A stretch of 64,000 nt of DNA from positions 62,001 through 126,000 of the forward strand of contig NZ_QGTL01000008.1 in NCBI RefSeq assembly GCF_003182135.1, in the 5' to 3' direction. The notes under the pieces are model-generated. The model did not search any database. It saw nothing but the letters and a program-made list of their open reading frames with translations, and was not told where the DNA came from. This DNA is from Nocardia neocaledoniensis. GTDB taxonomy: Bacteria; Actinomycetota; Actinomycetes; Mycobacteriales; Mycobacteriaceae. A program made the translations under genes and the position numbers. Below, piece after piece: positions 17,824 through 26,477 of this stretch. How positions within the stretch are numbered: position 1 is the first letter of the stretch; each line of letters opens with the position of its first letter.

Positions 17824-18813
17824 TCACCGCGCCGACTCGTAGATGCGGCGCACCACGTCCTCGATGCCGGGCTCCTCGATCGACAGATCGCGCACCTTCG
17901 CCCGATCCGACACCGCGGCCAGTAACGCCGCCGCGGTGGTGTGCTCGGCGTCGAAGGCCAGCCGCTGGCGCATCCCGCCCGCCTCGCTGGAGAGCAGCTG
18001 CGCCCCGCACGGCAGGTCGTCGAGATCCGGTGCGGGCGCGGCCAGGTCGACCACGAGCACCCGGCGCGCGCCGACAGTGGCGCCCAGTCCGGTGAGTGAA
18101 CCGTCGTACACCAGCCTGCCGTGATCGACGACGAGCACCCGCTCGCAGAGCCGTTCGATGTCGCCCATGTCGTGGGTGGTGAGCAGCAGTGTCGTCCCGC
18201 GTTCGATCCGCTCGGCCCGCAGGAATTCGCGCAGCCGCTGCTTGGAGATCACGTCGAGGCCGATCGTCGGCTCGTCCAGGATCACCAGTTCCGGCGAATG
18301 CAGCAGTGCGGCGGCCACTTCCGCGCGCATGCGCTGCCCCAACGAGAGCTGGCGCACGGGGGTGTCGAGCGTGTCGGCCATCTCGAGCTGCTCGACCAGC
18401 TCGTGGGTGCGTTTGTCGGCGATGTCGGGATCGAGCCGGTGGATCGCCGCGAGGATCGAGAACGACTCGTGCAGCGGCAGATCCCACCACAGCTGGGAGC
18501 GCTGCCCGAACACCACGCCGATCCGCGCGGCCAGCTCCCTGCGCTGGCGCACCGGTTCGAGCCCGCAGGTGCGGACGGTGCCGGTGGTGGGCACCAGGAT
18601 TCCGGTGAGCATCTTGATCGTGGTCGACTTGCCCGCGCCGTTGGCGCCGATGTAGCCGACGGCGGAGCCGCGTTCGATCCGGAAGCTCATCCGGTCGACG
18701 GCGGTGATGGTGTCGCGATGTCTGCGCCAGCGGCTGCCGTTCTTGCGATAGACCGTGAACTGGCGGGTGAGGTCGTCGATGTCGATGATCGGTTCGGTGC
18801 CGTGCTCGTGCAT
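17824..18813 (-). CDS. ABC-2 exporter ATP-binding protein
   Basis: A 329-residue ATPase with Walker A GANGAGKS, Q-loop-like VFGQRSQLWWDLPLHES, signature LSLGQRMR, Walker B LVILDEPTIGLD and switch His in TTHDM. The FGQRSQLWWDLP text is typical of the daunorubicin/viologen-type exporters whose permeases follow here. A C-terminal domain of about 90 residues is family-specific. It is the last gene of a three-gene cluster transcribed right to left; 2 nt separate it from the permease. Confidence 0.9.
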   Translation of the reverse strand: MHEHGTEPIIDIDDLTRQFTVYRKNGSRWRRHRDTITAVDRMSFRIERGSAVGYIGANGAGKSTTIKMLTGILVPTTGTVRTCGLEPVRQRRELAARIGVVFGQRSQLWWDLPLHESFSILAAIHRLDPDIADKRTHELVEQLEMADTLDTPVRQLSLGQRMRAEVAAALLHSPELVILDEPTIGLDVISKQRLREFLRAERIERGTTLLLTTHDMGDIERLCERVLVVDHGRLVYDGSLTGLGATVGARRVLVVDLAAPAPDLDDLPCGAQLLSSEAGGMRQRLAFDAEHTTAAALLAAVSDRAKVRDLSIEEPGIEDVVRRIYESAR

Positions 18814-18815
18814 CG

Positions 18816-19649
18816 CTATCCCCCTCCTCCCTGATAGTGCCTCGTTCCCATCCGCCACGCCGCGAACGCCAAAAACCACACCCATGCCGCCGCGATCGGG
18901 GTCAGCCAGGCCGACCACGCCGGCAACAGCGGCGGCCCTGGGAGACCGAGCAACGCGATCGTCGGCACGTAGGCGGTGAACGCGACCGGAATCGCGAACC
19001 CGAACAACAGCTTCAACGGCGCGGGGAACACCGACGCCGGCTGCATCGCGGCGAAGGATCCGCCGTAGGTGAAGCTGTTGGTGAGCTCGGCACCGTCGAT
19101 AAGAAAGAACTGTAGTCCCGCCGCGCATACGAAAAGGCCACAGAACAGCGCGATTCCACTCAGCAGGGTGATCACGATCAAGGTAACCGGGGCGATGCCC
19201 CAGTCGATATCGTTGCGCCACAGCCCGATGGCGAGCACGATCACCGCGACGGCCGCGCGTGCGAGCCTGCGTAACGAGATGTCACTGGTGATCAACTGCA
19301 GCAGCAGCGGTTGCGGGCGCAGGTGGTAGGCGTCGAGGGTGCCCATGCGGATCATCGTCGGCAGCGAGTCCAGATGCCCGACCAGCACCTGGGCCAGCGC
19401 GAACGAGGTGTTGGACAGGCCGAAGAGCAGCAGAGCCGCGTCGGTGTCGAGACCGCCGAGCACGCCGACGTTGTGGAAGATCACCCACACCTCGGCGAAC
19501 TCGACCAGGCCGATCAGGAAGGCGGAGAACACCTCGCTGGCGAAGGAGAGCCGGTACACCTGCTGTGCTTTCACACGCGAACGCAATACTGCGAGATAGG
19601 GGGTGAACCAGGTCCCGGACACGATGCGCGCGGAATCCGGTTCAGCCAC
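18816..19649 (-). CDS. ABC-2 type permease subunit 1
   Basis: A 277-residue membrane protein with about six transmembrane segments and an amphipathic N-terminus (FTPYLAVLRSRVKAQQVYRLSF). The FSNTSFALAQVLVGHLDSLPTMIRMGTLDAYHLRPQP-type loop is typical of ABC-2 permeases in this exporter family. It overlaps the second permease gene by 8 nt and lies 2 nt before the ATPase gene. It probably forms a heterodimeric channel; the exported substrate is unknown. Confidence 0.85.
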   Translation of the reverse strand: MAEPDSARIVSGTWFTPYLAVLRSRVKAQQVYRLSFASEVFSAFLIGLVEFAEVWVIFHNVGVLGGLDTDAALLLFGLSNTSFALAQVLVGHLDSLPTMIRMGTLDAYHLRPQPLLLQLITSDISLRRLARAAVAVIVLAIGLWRNDIDWGIAPVTLIVITLLSGIALFCGLFVCAAGLQFFLIDGAELTNSFTYGGSFAAMQPASVFPAPLKLLFGFAIPVAFTAYVPTIALLGLPGPPLLPAWSAWLTPIAAAWVWFLAFAAWRMGTRHYQGGGG

Positions 19650-20505
19650 CCTGTACCTCCAACCTGCGTTGTCCCGCCCGCAGCAACACCCTGCCGAGCA
19701 GTCCGATCACCAGGACCCAGAAGCACTGCACCGCAACGGTGGTCAACGCCTGTGTCCCGGCGGCCCGCCCCGACAGCGTATCGATCGGCGCCTGCAGAAT
19801 GGACGGAAACGGCGTCGTCATCGCGACGACGCGCAACCAGTCGGGAAACATGTGGACCGGGACGAAGAGCCCGGCGAGGAAGGTGCCGACGATCTGGTAG
19901 AGCACCCGGATCCCGCGGATCTCCACCACCCAGAACCCGATCAGCGCCACCGCGAACAGGCACAGGAACGACAGCGCCACCGCGAGCAACACACTGGCCA
20001 GCCCGAGCAGATAGGCGACCGGCGTCGCAGGCATCGACAGCCCGAAGGTGGCTGCGCCGATGATGATGCTCGGGACGCCGCGCGGCAGGAAAGTGCAGGC
20101 GGCGCGGCCCATGTCGGTGGCGAGGTAGCTCAGCTGGATGTCGACCGGGCGCAGGAAGTCGATGGCGACGTCGCCGGATTTGATCCGGTCGACCAGGTCC
20201 AGCGGTGGCCCCATGAACTGGGTCGCGCCGAGCAGCGCCTGCGACAGCCACACATAGGCGCCGATGGTTCCCTCGGTGTAGCCGCCGAAATCACCGGCCG
20301 CGCGGACCGCGGCGACCAGGACGGCGGCACGCACGAAACCGAAGACGCAGTTGGTGAACAGCCCGGCGAACATCGCCAGCTTGTACTGCGCCTGCCGTTT
20401 GAATCCTGCGCGCGCGAACGTCCAATAGACGCCGACCGTGCTCGGCCTGCGCCGACGGAACACCGCGAGGGCGACTCGTCCGTTCCCCTCGACATCGCCC
20501 CGCAC
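19642..20505 (-). CDS. ABC-2 type permease subunit 2
   Basis: A 287-residue membrane protein, first gene of the ABC cluster. About six hydrophobic segments are interrupted by GPPLDLVDRIKSGDVAIDFLRPVDIQLSYLATDMGR, the cytoplasmic loop of this permease type, matching the GTLDAYHLRPQP loop in its partner. A shorter start is possible near 20463 because the first ~20 residues are basic and atypical. Confidence 0.82.
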   Translation of the reverse strand: MRGDVEGNGRVALAVFRRRRPSTVGVYWTFARAGFKRQAQYKLAMFAGLFTNCVFGFVRAAVLVAAVRAAGDFGGYTEGTIGAYVWLSQALLGATQFMGPPLDLVDRIKSGDVAIDFLRPVDIQLSYLATDMGRAACTFLPRGVPSIIIGAATFGLSMPATPVAYLLGLASVLLAVALSFLCLFAVALIGFWVVEIRGIRVLYQIVGTFLAGLFVPVHMFPDWLRVVAMTTPFPSILQAPIDTLSGRAAGTQALTTVAVQCFWVLVIGLLGRVLLRAGQRRLEVQGG

Positions 20506-20566
20506 AATCAGTCAACTCTAGGCCGTTTCCGGCGAATACGGACGAAAACGGCACCATCGCGACCGG

Positions 20567-21937
20567 TCAGCGCATCGGGACGCCCACATCGGCGCCGCCC
20601 TCCGGGGTGATGCGCTGGTTCACCTTCACCAGCGCGGGCGCCGGGACGAAACCGCCGGCGAACAGCGCCTCGCCCTGCCGGAACCAGGGGGAGCGGTCGA
20701 GCAGCGCCGAGGGCGCGTACCCGAAGTAGGTGCCGAGCTCGGCGAGGTCGACCGGCGAGGTCATCTTCATCAGGGCCAGGTTGTCGCACTGGGAGATGAT
20801 GCCGGGGTGCACCTTCGACGGCCGCTGAGTCGACAACAGCAGCCACAGCCCGAATTTGCGCCCCTCCGCGGCGATCTGGATCAGCCGTTCGCGCACCGCG
20901 ACCGCGATCGGCGACTCCAGCCGCGGTGAGGCCAGGTTGTGCGCCTCGTCGATGACCAGCAGGACCGGTCGTCGTTCCTCGCGCCGCGCCCACAGCTCGT
21001 CGAGCAGGGCCAGCGCCACGACCAACTGCTGTGCGGCCGTGGAGAATCCGCCGAGGTCGAGCACCGTCGCGTCGGGACGCCGCGCGATCACGTCGGTGAC
21101 CGCGCGGTCGCCGCGCGCCCAGACCTCCCAGTCGAGCAGGCCGAGGTTCTCGATCCGCAGGGCGAGGCGGCGCTGCGCCGCCGACTCGGCCACGCGCAGG
21201 TTCGGCAGCGCCTGGTCGAGTTCGGCGGCGGCGAGCTCGTCGGCCAGGTGGATCAGCTCGTTGAACTCCTCGCGGTCCGCGATCGGATCGACGCGAAGGA
21301 CGGCGGCTTTCGACGCCAGCGGCAGGTCGGTGAAGCGGGCGCGCAAGGGGTTCTCGCCGTGCGGGCGCAGGACCTGGATGTCGCGCCGGGCCAGCGCCGC
21401 GGCCGTCGGTCCGCTCGCGGCGGGATCGAGCTCGCCGAGCCGGACGAAATCGGAGTTCGGGTCGAGGATCACCACCGGCAGCGCGGTGTGCGCGATCAGC
21501 TGCTCGAGCACCACGCCGAGCGCGTAGGTCTTGCCCGAACCGCTCTGGCCGCACCAGAAGGTGTGCCGGTTGAAGCGCCGGGGCAGCAGCCGGGCCGGTC
21601 CGCCCGGCGGGGTGAGGTTCACGCCGACGTCGAGTACCGCGCCGGTGGTGTCGTGCAGGGTCTGTACGGTGGCCGCGTCGACGAGTTCGACGGCGCCCTC
21701 GGCGAAGGGATAGCCGGCGCGGGTATCGATACCGTCCTCGGTCACCTCGCCGATCAGTCTGCCGCGCAACCGGACCGGGGTGGTCTCGGACCGATCCTCG
21801 ACGAGGACCAACTGCCGTCGGCTGTCGGCGACGATCACCGCCAGCGACCCCGCGACGAGCGCGCTGCCGCTGGCATCGGCGACCACGAACGAGCGGCCGT
21901 CATCGGACCGCGCACTGGGCTGGCTACTGGTCGGCAC
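20567..21937 (-). CDS. HerA/DUF87-type ATP-binding protein
   Basis: A 456-residue HerA-like ATPase. An N-terminal beta-rich HAS-barrel-like region (1-110) is followed by Walker A CGQSGSGKTYAL (near 130), Walker B VLLVIDEAHNL, sensor WLLLSTQRPSKVHPGIISQCDN and an arginine-finger-like segment. HerA proteins act as hexameric DNA translocases, usually with a NurA nuclease; none is adjacent. It is the second HerA-like gene in this window, unrelated at sequence level to the DUF853 protein. Confidence 0.85.
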   Translation of the reverse strand: MPTSSQPSARSDDGRSFVVADASGSALVAGSLAVIVADSRRQLVLVEDRSETTPVRLRGRLIGEVTEDGIDTRAGYPFAEGAVELVDAATVQTLHDTTGAVLDVGVNLTPPGGPARLLPRRFNRHTFWCGQSGSGKTYALGVVLEQLIAHTALPVVILDPNSDFVRLGELDPAASGPTAAALARRDIQVLRPHGENPLRARFTDLPLASKAAVLRVDPIADREEFNELIHLADELAAAELDQALPNLRVAESAAQRRLALRIENLGLLDWEVWARGDRAVTDVIARRPDATVLDLGGFSTAAQQLVVALALLDELWARREERRPVLLVIDEAHNLASPRLESPIAVAVRERLIQIAAEGRKFGLWLLLSTQRPSKVHPGIISQCDNLALMKMTSPVDLAELGTYFGYAPSALLDRSPWFRQGEALFAGGFVPAPALVKVNQRITPEGGADVGVPMR

Positions 21938-22004
21938 CCAGTGATCTTCTCACCCGACCCGCGTGACGCGGGTCAACAGCAACGAGTCAGCTACGAGATG
22001 TCGC

Positions 22005-22085
22005 TCAGTGCTCCGGGAAGCCGGTCGCGAACAGGATCGCGATGATCACGGAGCTGACCACGGAAATGGCGAGAATTGTCCACAT
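22005..22085 (-). CDS. Possible 26-residue membrane microprotein
   Basis: A short frame encoding one hydrophobic helix (WTILAISVVSSVIIAILFATGF) with a short polar tail ending PEH. The helix is clean, but no convincing Shine-Dalgarno precedes the ATG. It could be a real small membrane protein or chance. Confidence 0.3.
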   Translation of the reverse strand: MWTILAISVVSSVIIAILFATGFPEH

Positions 22086-22239
22086 GAGGGGGAAGGTTAC
22101 CCGGCCCGCACCGACCCTCCGGCGGCGCACTGCCCGAATCGGACACGAGGCCGTCGTGACCTGTCGTCGTCGCAGGTCACGGCGGGCTCCCCGCCGCCGC
22201 CGCTGCCCGGACGAGGGTACGAAGAGGTTCGGCCCCGGC

Positions 22240-22935
22240 TCAGTTCCCGCGACCGCGTCGGCTTCCGGTGTAGGCGGCTTCGCGGAGGCGGTTGACCAGC
22301 CGGGGGACCAGGTCCACGCCGGTGGGCCGGTTGAGGATCGGGTCGAAGAAATCGGTGCGGTGCTCGCCCGGCTCGGCTCGGCGCAGGTCCAGTTCGCCGA
22401 TGGTGGATGCCGGGCGGCCGAGCCCGTCGGCGGTGAGGGTGAATCGCAGCAGGCCGTCGCCGAGATGGTCGTCCAGCGCCCGCAGCGAGGCGACCTCGGG
22501 GAGGTCGTGGCGATCGAGGGGGTCGGCGAACACCCAGACCGGCGAGCCGTCGCCGAAGCGGTACGGCATGAGCGAGCCGAAGCGGGCGCCGTCCCAGCCG
22601 CGGGCCGGGGTGATGACGAACCGGCCCAGGGCGCCGCGCCCGGTGGTGGCCAGCGCGAAATCCCATGGGTGATCGTCGTGATCGAGCACGCGGAAGGCCA
22701 GACCGAGCACGTCGGGGACGCCACCCGGGGCGCCGAATCCCTTCGACAGCCGCGCGATGACGGCGCGCTCGCCCGCGCCGAACCACTGCTCGAACTCGCC
22801 CGCGGCGTGGAAGCGCCCGGCCAGCCGGATGCCCGTGGGGTGGAACACCCTGGCCTGCCGGACCCGCGCTCCGGTCTCGAACGCGGTGCGCACCAGAGTG
22901 TTCGGGAGGTCGGTGAGGGTCTGCTTGTCGATCAC
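22240..22935 (-). CDS. Catalase-fold-like hypothetical protein
   Basis: A 231-residue protein starting at GTG 22935, overlapping the upstream stop by 4 nt. The segments ARVFHPTGIRLAGRFHA, ARLSKGFGAPGGVPDVLGLAFRVLD.DDHPWDFALA and LMPYRFGD faintly follow the catalase/SrpA pattern (FHPxG.., RxDxRGFAxK..), but the haem-binding Tyr and active-site His/Asn cannot be placed. I infer a degenerate catalase-like barrel of unknown function. Confidence 0.55.
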   Translation of the reverse strand: MIDKQTLTDLPNTLVRTAFETGARVRQARVFHPTGIRLAGRFHAAGEFEQWFGAGERAVIARLSKGFGAPGGVPDVLGLAFRVLDHDDHPWDFALATTGRGALGRFVITPARGWDGARFGSLMPYRFGDGSPVWVFADPLDRHDLPEVASLRALDDHLGDGLLRFTLTADGLGRPASTIGELDLRRAEPGEHRTDFFDPILNRPTGVDLVPRLVNRLREAAYTGSRRGRGN

Positions 22936-23393
22936 GGGCGCCGCCCCGCCGTGGTCGTGGTCCGGCGGCCGAGGAGCACGCCGAGCGCGATCATGCCGAG
23001 GCCGAGCCCGAGGTGCAGCCAGTTGTCGGCGTCGTCGAGGGGCACGAAGTTGGCGTCGCTGTGTGGGTCGACCAGCAGCCCGTACAGCCACAGGACCAGA
23101 TAGACCACGCCGCCGCCGAGCAGGAAGGCCCTGGCCGCCGCCGCGCTCGCGGCCGCGACCAGTCCGAACACGCCGAACAGCAGGTGCACGATGTTGTGCA
23201 GCGCCGACACCGTGAAGACGCCGAACAGTTTCGCGTGCGACTCGTGGCCCGCCCATTCGAGGCTGTCGTACTCGGTGGTGACGCCCGGGATGAAGCCGAG
23301 GACTCCCACCAGCAGGAACACCGCGCCGACCGCGAGCGCGGCGAGCTGGATCGGCGAACGCGCGGTCGGCGTTCCGCCTACACGTGTGGACAC
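22932..23393 (-). CDS. DUF4383 family four-helix membrane protein
   Basis: A 153-residue integral membrane protein with four hydrophobic segments (AALAVGAVFLLVGVLGFIPGV, HNIVHLLFGVFGLVAAASA, GVVYLVLWLYGLL, WLHLGLGLGMIALGVLLG). It has the DUF4383 pattern of HNIVHLLFG plus DNWLHLGLG. The GTG start has a near-perfect AAAGGAG site. It is translationally coupled (GTGA) to the catalase-like gene. Function unknown. Confidence 0.8.
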   Translation of the reverse strand: MSTRVGGTPTARSPIQLAALAVGAVFLLVGVLGFIPGVTTEYDSLEWAGHESHAKLFGVFTVSALHNIVHLLFGVFGLVAAASAAAARAFLLGGGVVYLVLWLYGLLVDPHSDANFVPLDDADNWLHLGLGLGMIALGVLLGRRTTTTAGRRP

Positions 23394-23508
23394 AGCGGGT
23401 CTCCTTTCGCGTGGCGAGCCGGCCGTGTGGGCCCGGCGGGCCGCTTGCGTGGACGACGTGCGCTTGCCCGCTGATGAGCTGGGTAAACGCCGGATCCGGG
23501 ACCCGGGT

Positions 23509-24519
23509 TCACCGCCACCCCACCACGTCCGCGGCCGCCGCCATGGCAGCGACCGCCGCCGGTTCGGGTTCGGCCACCGACGACGCCCCGCCGTGACACA
23601 CGAATTCCGCGGCGGCGTGCACCGCGTGCCGTACCGCGGGCTCGGCCGACTCGCCCTCGGCGAGCACCACGGTGACCGCCGCGGCGAACCGGTCACCGGC
23701 GCCGCAGTTGTCGGCGCCGGCGCCCGCCCGGCGCTCCGGCGGCACCCGCACGCGCAGCGCGGCGGGAAACCTCTCGCCGCACAGGTAGGCACCCTCGGCG
23801 CCGAGGGTCACCGCGACAGCGTGTGCCGACCACCTCCGGGCCAGGGTGGCGGCGTCGCGGATCGTCGAGGCGGAGCCGAGCAGCCGCATCGTCTCGCCGC
23901 GGTTCGGGGTGACGATCGCGGTGTCGGGAATGGGCAGCGATCCCAGCGGGTGTGGATCCCAGACAACGGGGATCCGGTGGGCCAAGGTGCGCAGCAGGGA
24001 CCGGATCTGGGGATGGGCGGTCATACCGTGGCCGTAGTCGGACACGAGGACGCCGGAGGCCCTGGCCAGCGCCGTATCCACCTCGGCGGGCATCGGTCCC
24101 GGCGCCACCTTCCCGTCGCCCGAATCGCACCGGGCGAGCACCCTCCGCTCGCCGCCCACACCGCCGGCGCACGAGCCGTCGGCACACACCCGCTGTTTGC
24201 AGATCGTCGTCCCGTGCAGCGGCACGCCGATGACCTGGACATAGGGCTCGAGCAGAGCGCGGAGCTGATGACCGGCGTGATCGTCGGCGAAGCCGCCGAT
24301 CAGCACCACCTCGTCGGCGTCGCCCGCGGCGAGGCGGGCGGCCAGGCCGGCGCCGCCGGGCCGGTACCTGGTGGCGGTGACGTCGACGATCGGGGCGTCG
24401 TCCTGGCCGTAGCGCTCGCAGTGACCGTCCACGTCGATGTCGAGGAACACATCGCCGAGCACGACAATCGGTCCTGGATGCGAAGTCACGGTGCCTCCCA
24501 TGCTGTGGTGCGTTGTCAT
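23509..24519 (-). CDS. PfkB-family carbohydrate kinase, heptose-7-phosphate kinase-like
   Basis: A 336-residue ribokinase-fold protein. The opening VVLGDVFLDIDVDG resembles the RfaE/HldE kinase domain. RYRPGGAGLAARLAAGDADEVVLIGGFADD is the substrate-side signature, and GADNCGAGDRFAAA is PfkB signature 2 with the catalytic Asp; usual DTTGAGD reads D-N-C-G-A-G-D here. It probably phosphorylates a sugar for surface glycan synthesis. It overlaps the glycosyltransferase gene by 4 nt (ATGA). An alternative start is ATG 24501. Confidence 0.75.
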   Translation of the reverse strand: MTTHHSMGGTVTSHPGPIVVLGDVFLDIDVDGHCERYGQDDAPIVDVTATRYRPGGAGLAARLAAGDADEVVLIGGFADDHAGHQLRALLEPYVQVIGVPLHGTTICKQRVCADGSCAGGVGGERRVLARCDSGDGKVAPGPMPAEVDTALARASGVLVSDYGHGMTAHPQIRSLLRTLAHRIPVVWDPHPLGSLPIPDTAIVTPNRGETMRLLGSASTIRDAATLARRWSAHAVAVTLGAEGAYLCGERFPAALRVRVPPERRAGAGADNCGAGDRFAAAVTVVLAEGESAEPAVRHAVHAAAEFVCHGGASSVAEPEPAAVAAMAAAADVVGWR

Positions 24520-25496
24520 CGCGGGCCGTCCTCGACGGCCTCGGCCAGCAGGTCGTTCCAGTGCTCGACGAACTGCGCGATACCGAAATTGGCCTGCGCC
24601 CAGTGCCGCGCGGCCTTGCCCGCGAGCCGGGCGAGGTCCGGTTCGCGCACGTACCGTGCGACTGCTCGCGCCAGCACCGCCGCGTCGGCGGACACCACCC
24701 CGGCCTCGGGCGGAACCGCCGCGGCCGCTTCGGTGGTGCCGACGGCGACGATCGGCATCCCGAGATGCATGGCCTCGAGCACGGACGGCCCGAGCGAGGT
24801 CCAGCGCGGCGTGTGCGCGAACACGCGGCGGCGGGCCATCTCGGCGTGCACCCGGTCCTGGCGGAGGTCGCCGTGCCCGAACACCCGCTCCCGCGGACGG
24901 CCGACGGCGGTGTGGACCTGTTCGGTGTCGACGCCGAACACGTCGACCGGCGCCGCGTCCGAGAGATCGGCCAGCAGATCGGTGCCGGTCACCCGCCAGC
25001 GGCGCAGCGGTTCGTCGACGATCGTCGCCACCCGTTCGAGTTCGCCGGTGTAGCGGTCGCCGGGGTCGAGGACGCCGTGCGGAACGACCCGGACCCGGGT
25101 GTCGCCGTTGTCCCACATCAGCCGGTTGAACTCGGTGACGTGGACCAGCGTGAGGTCGTCGCGATCGGCCATCGGATGCCGGGTGGTGGCGGCATGCCCG
25201 GTGGGCGGGCTGTGCTCGACATACATCAGCGGTACATCCACCCCCGGGGTGCGGCGCAGCCAGCGCCGCGCGAGCTCGAGTTCCCGTGGTCGCTGGACGA
25301 CCACGACGTCGACGTGTTCGTCTGCCAGTGCCTCGGGGGTGATGTCCTCGGCGCGGTCCGGCCACGGTCGCCCGCATCGTCCCAGCGCCCAGGTGCCCCA
25401 GCGCGGGTCGTGGGGGATCAGCGAGCGGTGTGGGCCCTGGACGAACGATGTCATCCAGGATCCGTGCACGTGCCAGACCAGAACCGTCGTGGTCAT
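24516..25496 (-). CDS. Glycosyltransferase (GT-B, GT4-like)
   Basis: A 326-residue glycosyltransferase. The N-terminus (VLVWHVHGSWMTSFVQG) is acceptor-side. The C-terminal Rossmann domain carries the GT4 donor motif pattern HTPRWTSLGPSVLEAMHLGMPIVAVGTTEAAAAVPPEAGVV (EX7E region). RVRVVPHGV is the usual pre-donor motif. With the overlapping heptose-kinase-like gene it suggests transfer of an activated sugar to a cell-surface acceptor. Confidence 0.8.
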   Translation of the reverse strand: MTTTVLVWHVHGSWMTSFVQGPHRSLIPHDPRWGTWALGRCGRPWPDRAEDITPEALADEHVDVVVVQRPRELELARRWLRRTPGVDVPLMYVEHSPPTGHAATTRHPMADRDDLTLVHVTEFNRLMWDNGDTRVRVVPHGVLDPGDRYTGELERVATIVDEPLRRWRVTGTDLLADLSDAAPVDVFGVDTEQVHTAVGRPRERVFGHGDLRQDRVHAEMARRRVFAHTPRWTSLGPSVLEAMHLGMPIVAVGTTEAAAAVPPEAGVVSADAAVLARAVARYVREPDLARLAGKAARHWAQANFGIAQFVEHWNDLLAEAVEDGPR

Positions 25497-25740
25497 GGCC
25501 ACGACGGTGCCGTCGAGTGCTCGTGACCACCCACGCGGATCGGGCGGTCGTGGCCTTCGGCGCCCGGCGGGCTCTGGCGTTCGGAAACCGTGGCGATCAG
25601 CAACGCGGAACTCCGTTCGTCGAGGTGAGCGGCCACCGGTAGGTGAATGGCCGCCGGCACGTGAACCGGTTCTCGCTGGCGCAATGCCCGGCGGCCACCG
25701 GGCCAAACAGCGGCGTGGCGGTTCCGCCGCCCACGCGATC

Positions 25741-25769
25741 TTGCGTGTACGTATACATCTACGTATAGT
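25741..25769 (+). promoter_or_regulatory. Promoter with doubled TACGTATA operator
   Basis: TTGCGT (-35, 25741-25746), 17-bp spacer, TATAGT (-10, 25764-25769). The spacer contains TACGTATA at 25748-25755 and again at 25760-25767, exactly one turn (12 bp) apart, the second overlapping the -10. This arrangement suggests repression of the GtrA gene. No other gene is seen in 25497-25821. Confidence 0.55.
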
Positions 25770-25821
25770 CAGTCCTGCCGTCGCACCGGCGACGACGACC
25801 TCGCGTTCGATCGGAAGAACC

Positions 25822-26325
25822 ATGACCACGCTGCCGCTGACCCGCCCGGGAGTGCTCCCCGGCGCCGACCTGTCGACGCTGTGGGCCGCCACGGGTTTCG
25901 CCTACCGGGGCCGGCTCGTTCGCGTGGTGCGCTACCTCAACGGCGGTCACGTCGTTGCCCAGCTGATCCGCTTCGCGCTGGTCGGGGGACTCAGCAACGT
26001 CGCCTATGTCCTGCTGTTCCTGGCGCTGAACGGAACCGGCGCGCTGGTGGCCAATCTCGCCGGATCGGTCGTCAGCACGGCGGTCGCGAACGAACTGCAC
26101 CGCAGGCTCACCTTCCGCGCGGCGGGCCGGGTCGGCTGGTTCACCGCGCAGTGGGAGGGCGGCGGGCTGGCGCTGCTCGGACTGCTCGCCACGACGGCGG
26201 CGCTGGCCTGCCTGGACTTCTGGACGCCCGGACTCGCCGACGCCGCGCAGGCGGGCGCCGTGCTCGCTGTCATGGCCGCGGTCGGCGGGCTGCGCTTTCT
26301 CGCCCTGCGCGGCTTCGTCTTCTGA
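25822..26325 (+). CDS. GtrA-like membrane protein
   Basis: A 167-residue protein with four predicted membrane helices and the GtrA pattern: QLIRFALVGGLSNVAYVLLFLAL in the first helix and a basic ANELHRRLTFRA loop. Here the last helix reads GLRFLALRGFVF. GtrA proteins help translocate or attach lipid-linked sugars during surface glycan modification. It lies between the glycosyltransferase pair and the surface acyltransferase. Confidence 0.8.
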   Translation: MTTLPLTRPGVLPGADLSTLWAATGFAYRGRLVRVVRYLNGGHVVAQLIRFALVGGLSNVAYVLLFLALNGTGALVANLAGSVVSTAVANELHRRLTFRAAGRVGWFTAQWEGGGLALLGLLATTAALACLDFWTPGLADAAQAGAVLAVMAAVGGLRFLALRGFVF

Positions 26326-26477
26326 CCTTCGCCGGGTCGAACCGGTCGTTCGGTCGCAAATGGACCCGGCGGATCGGGGCGTGGTAGGAGACTAGTCATG
26401 TCCTGGTCATCTCCCCGTCGCCGACACTCGGGTTCGCCACTGCCCGAGCCGATCTCGACGAGCCGGAGTCGACGGCG

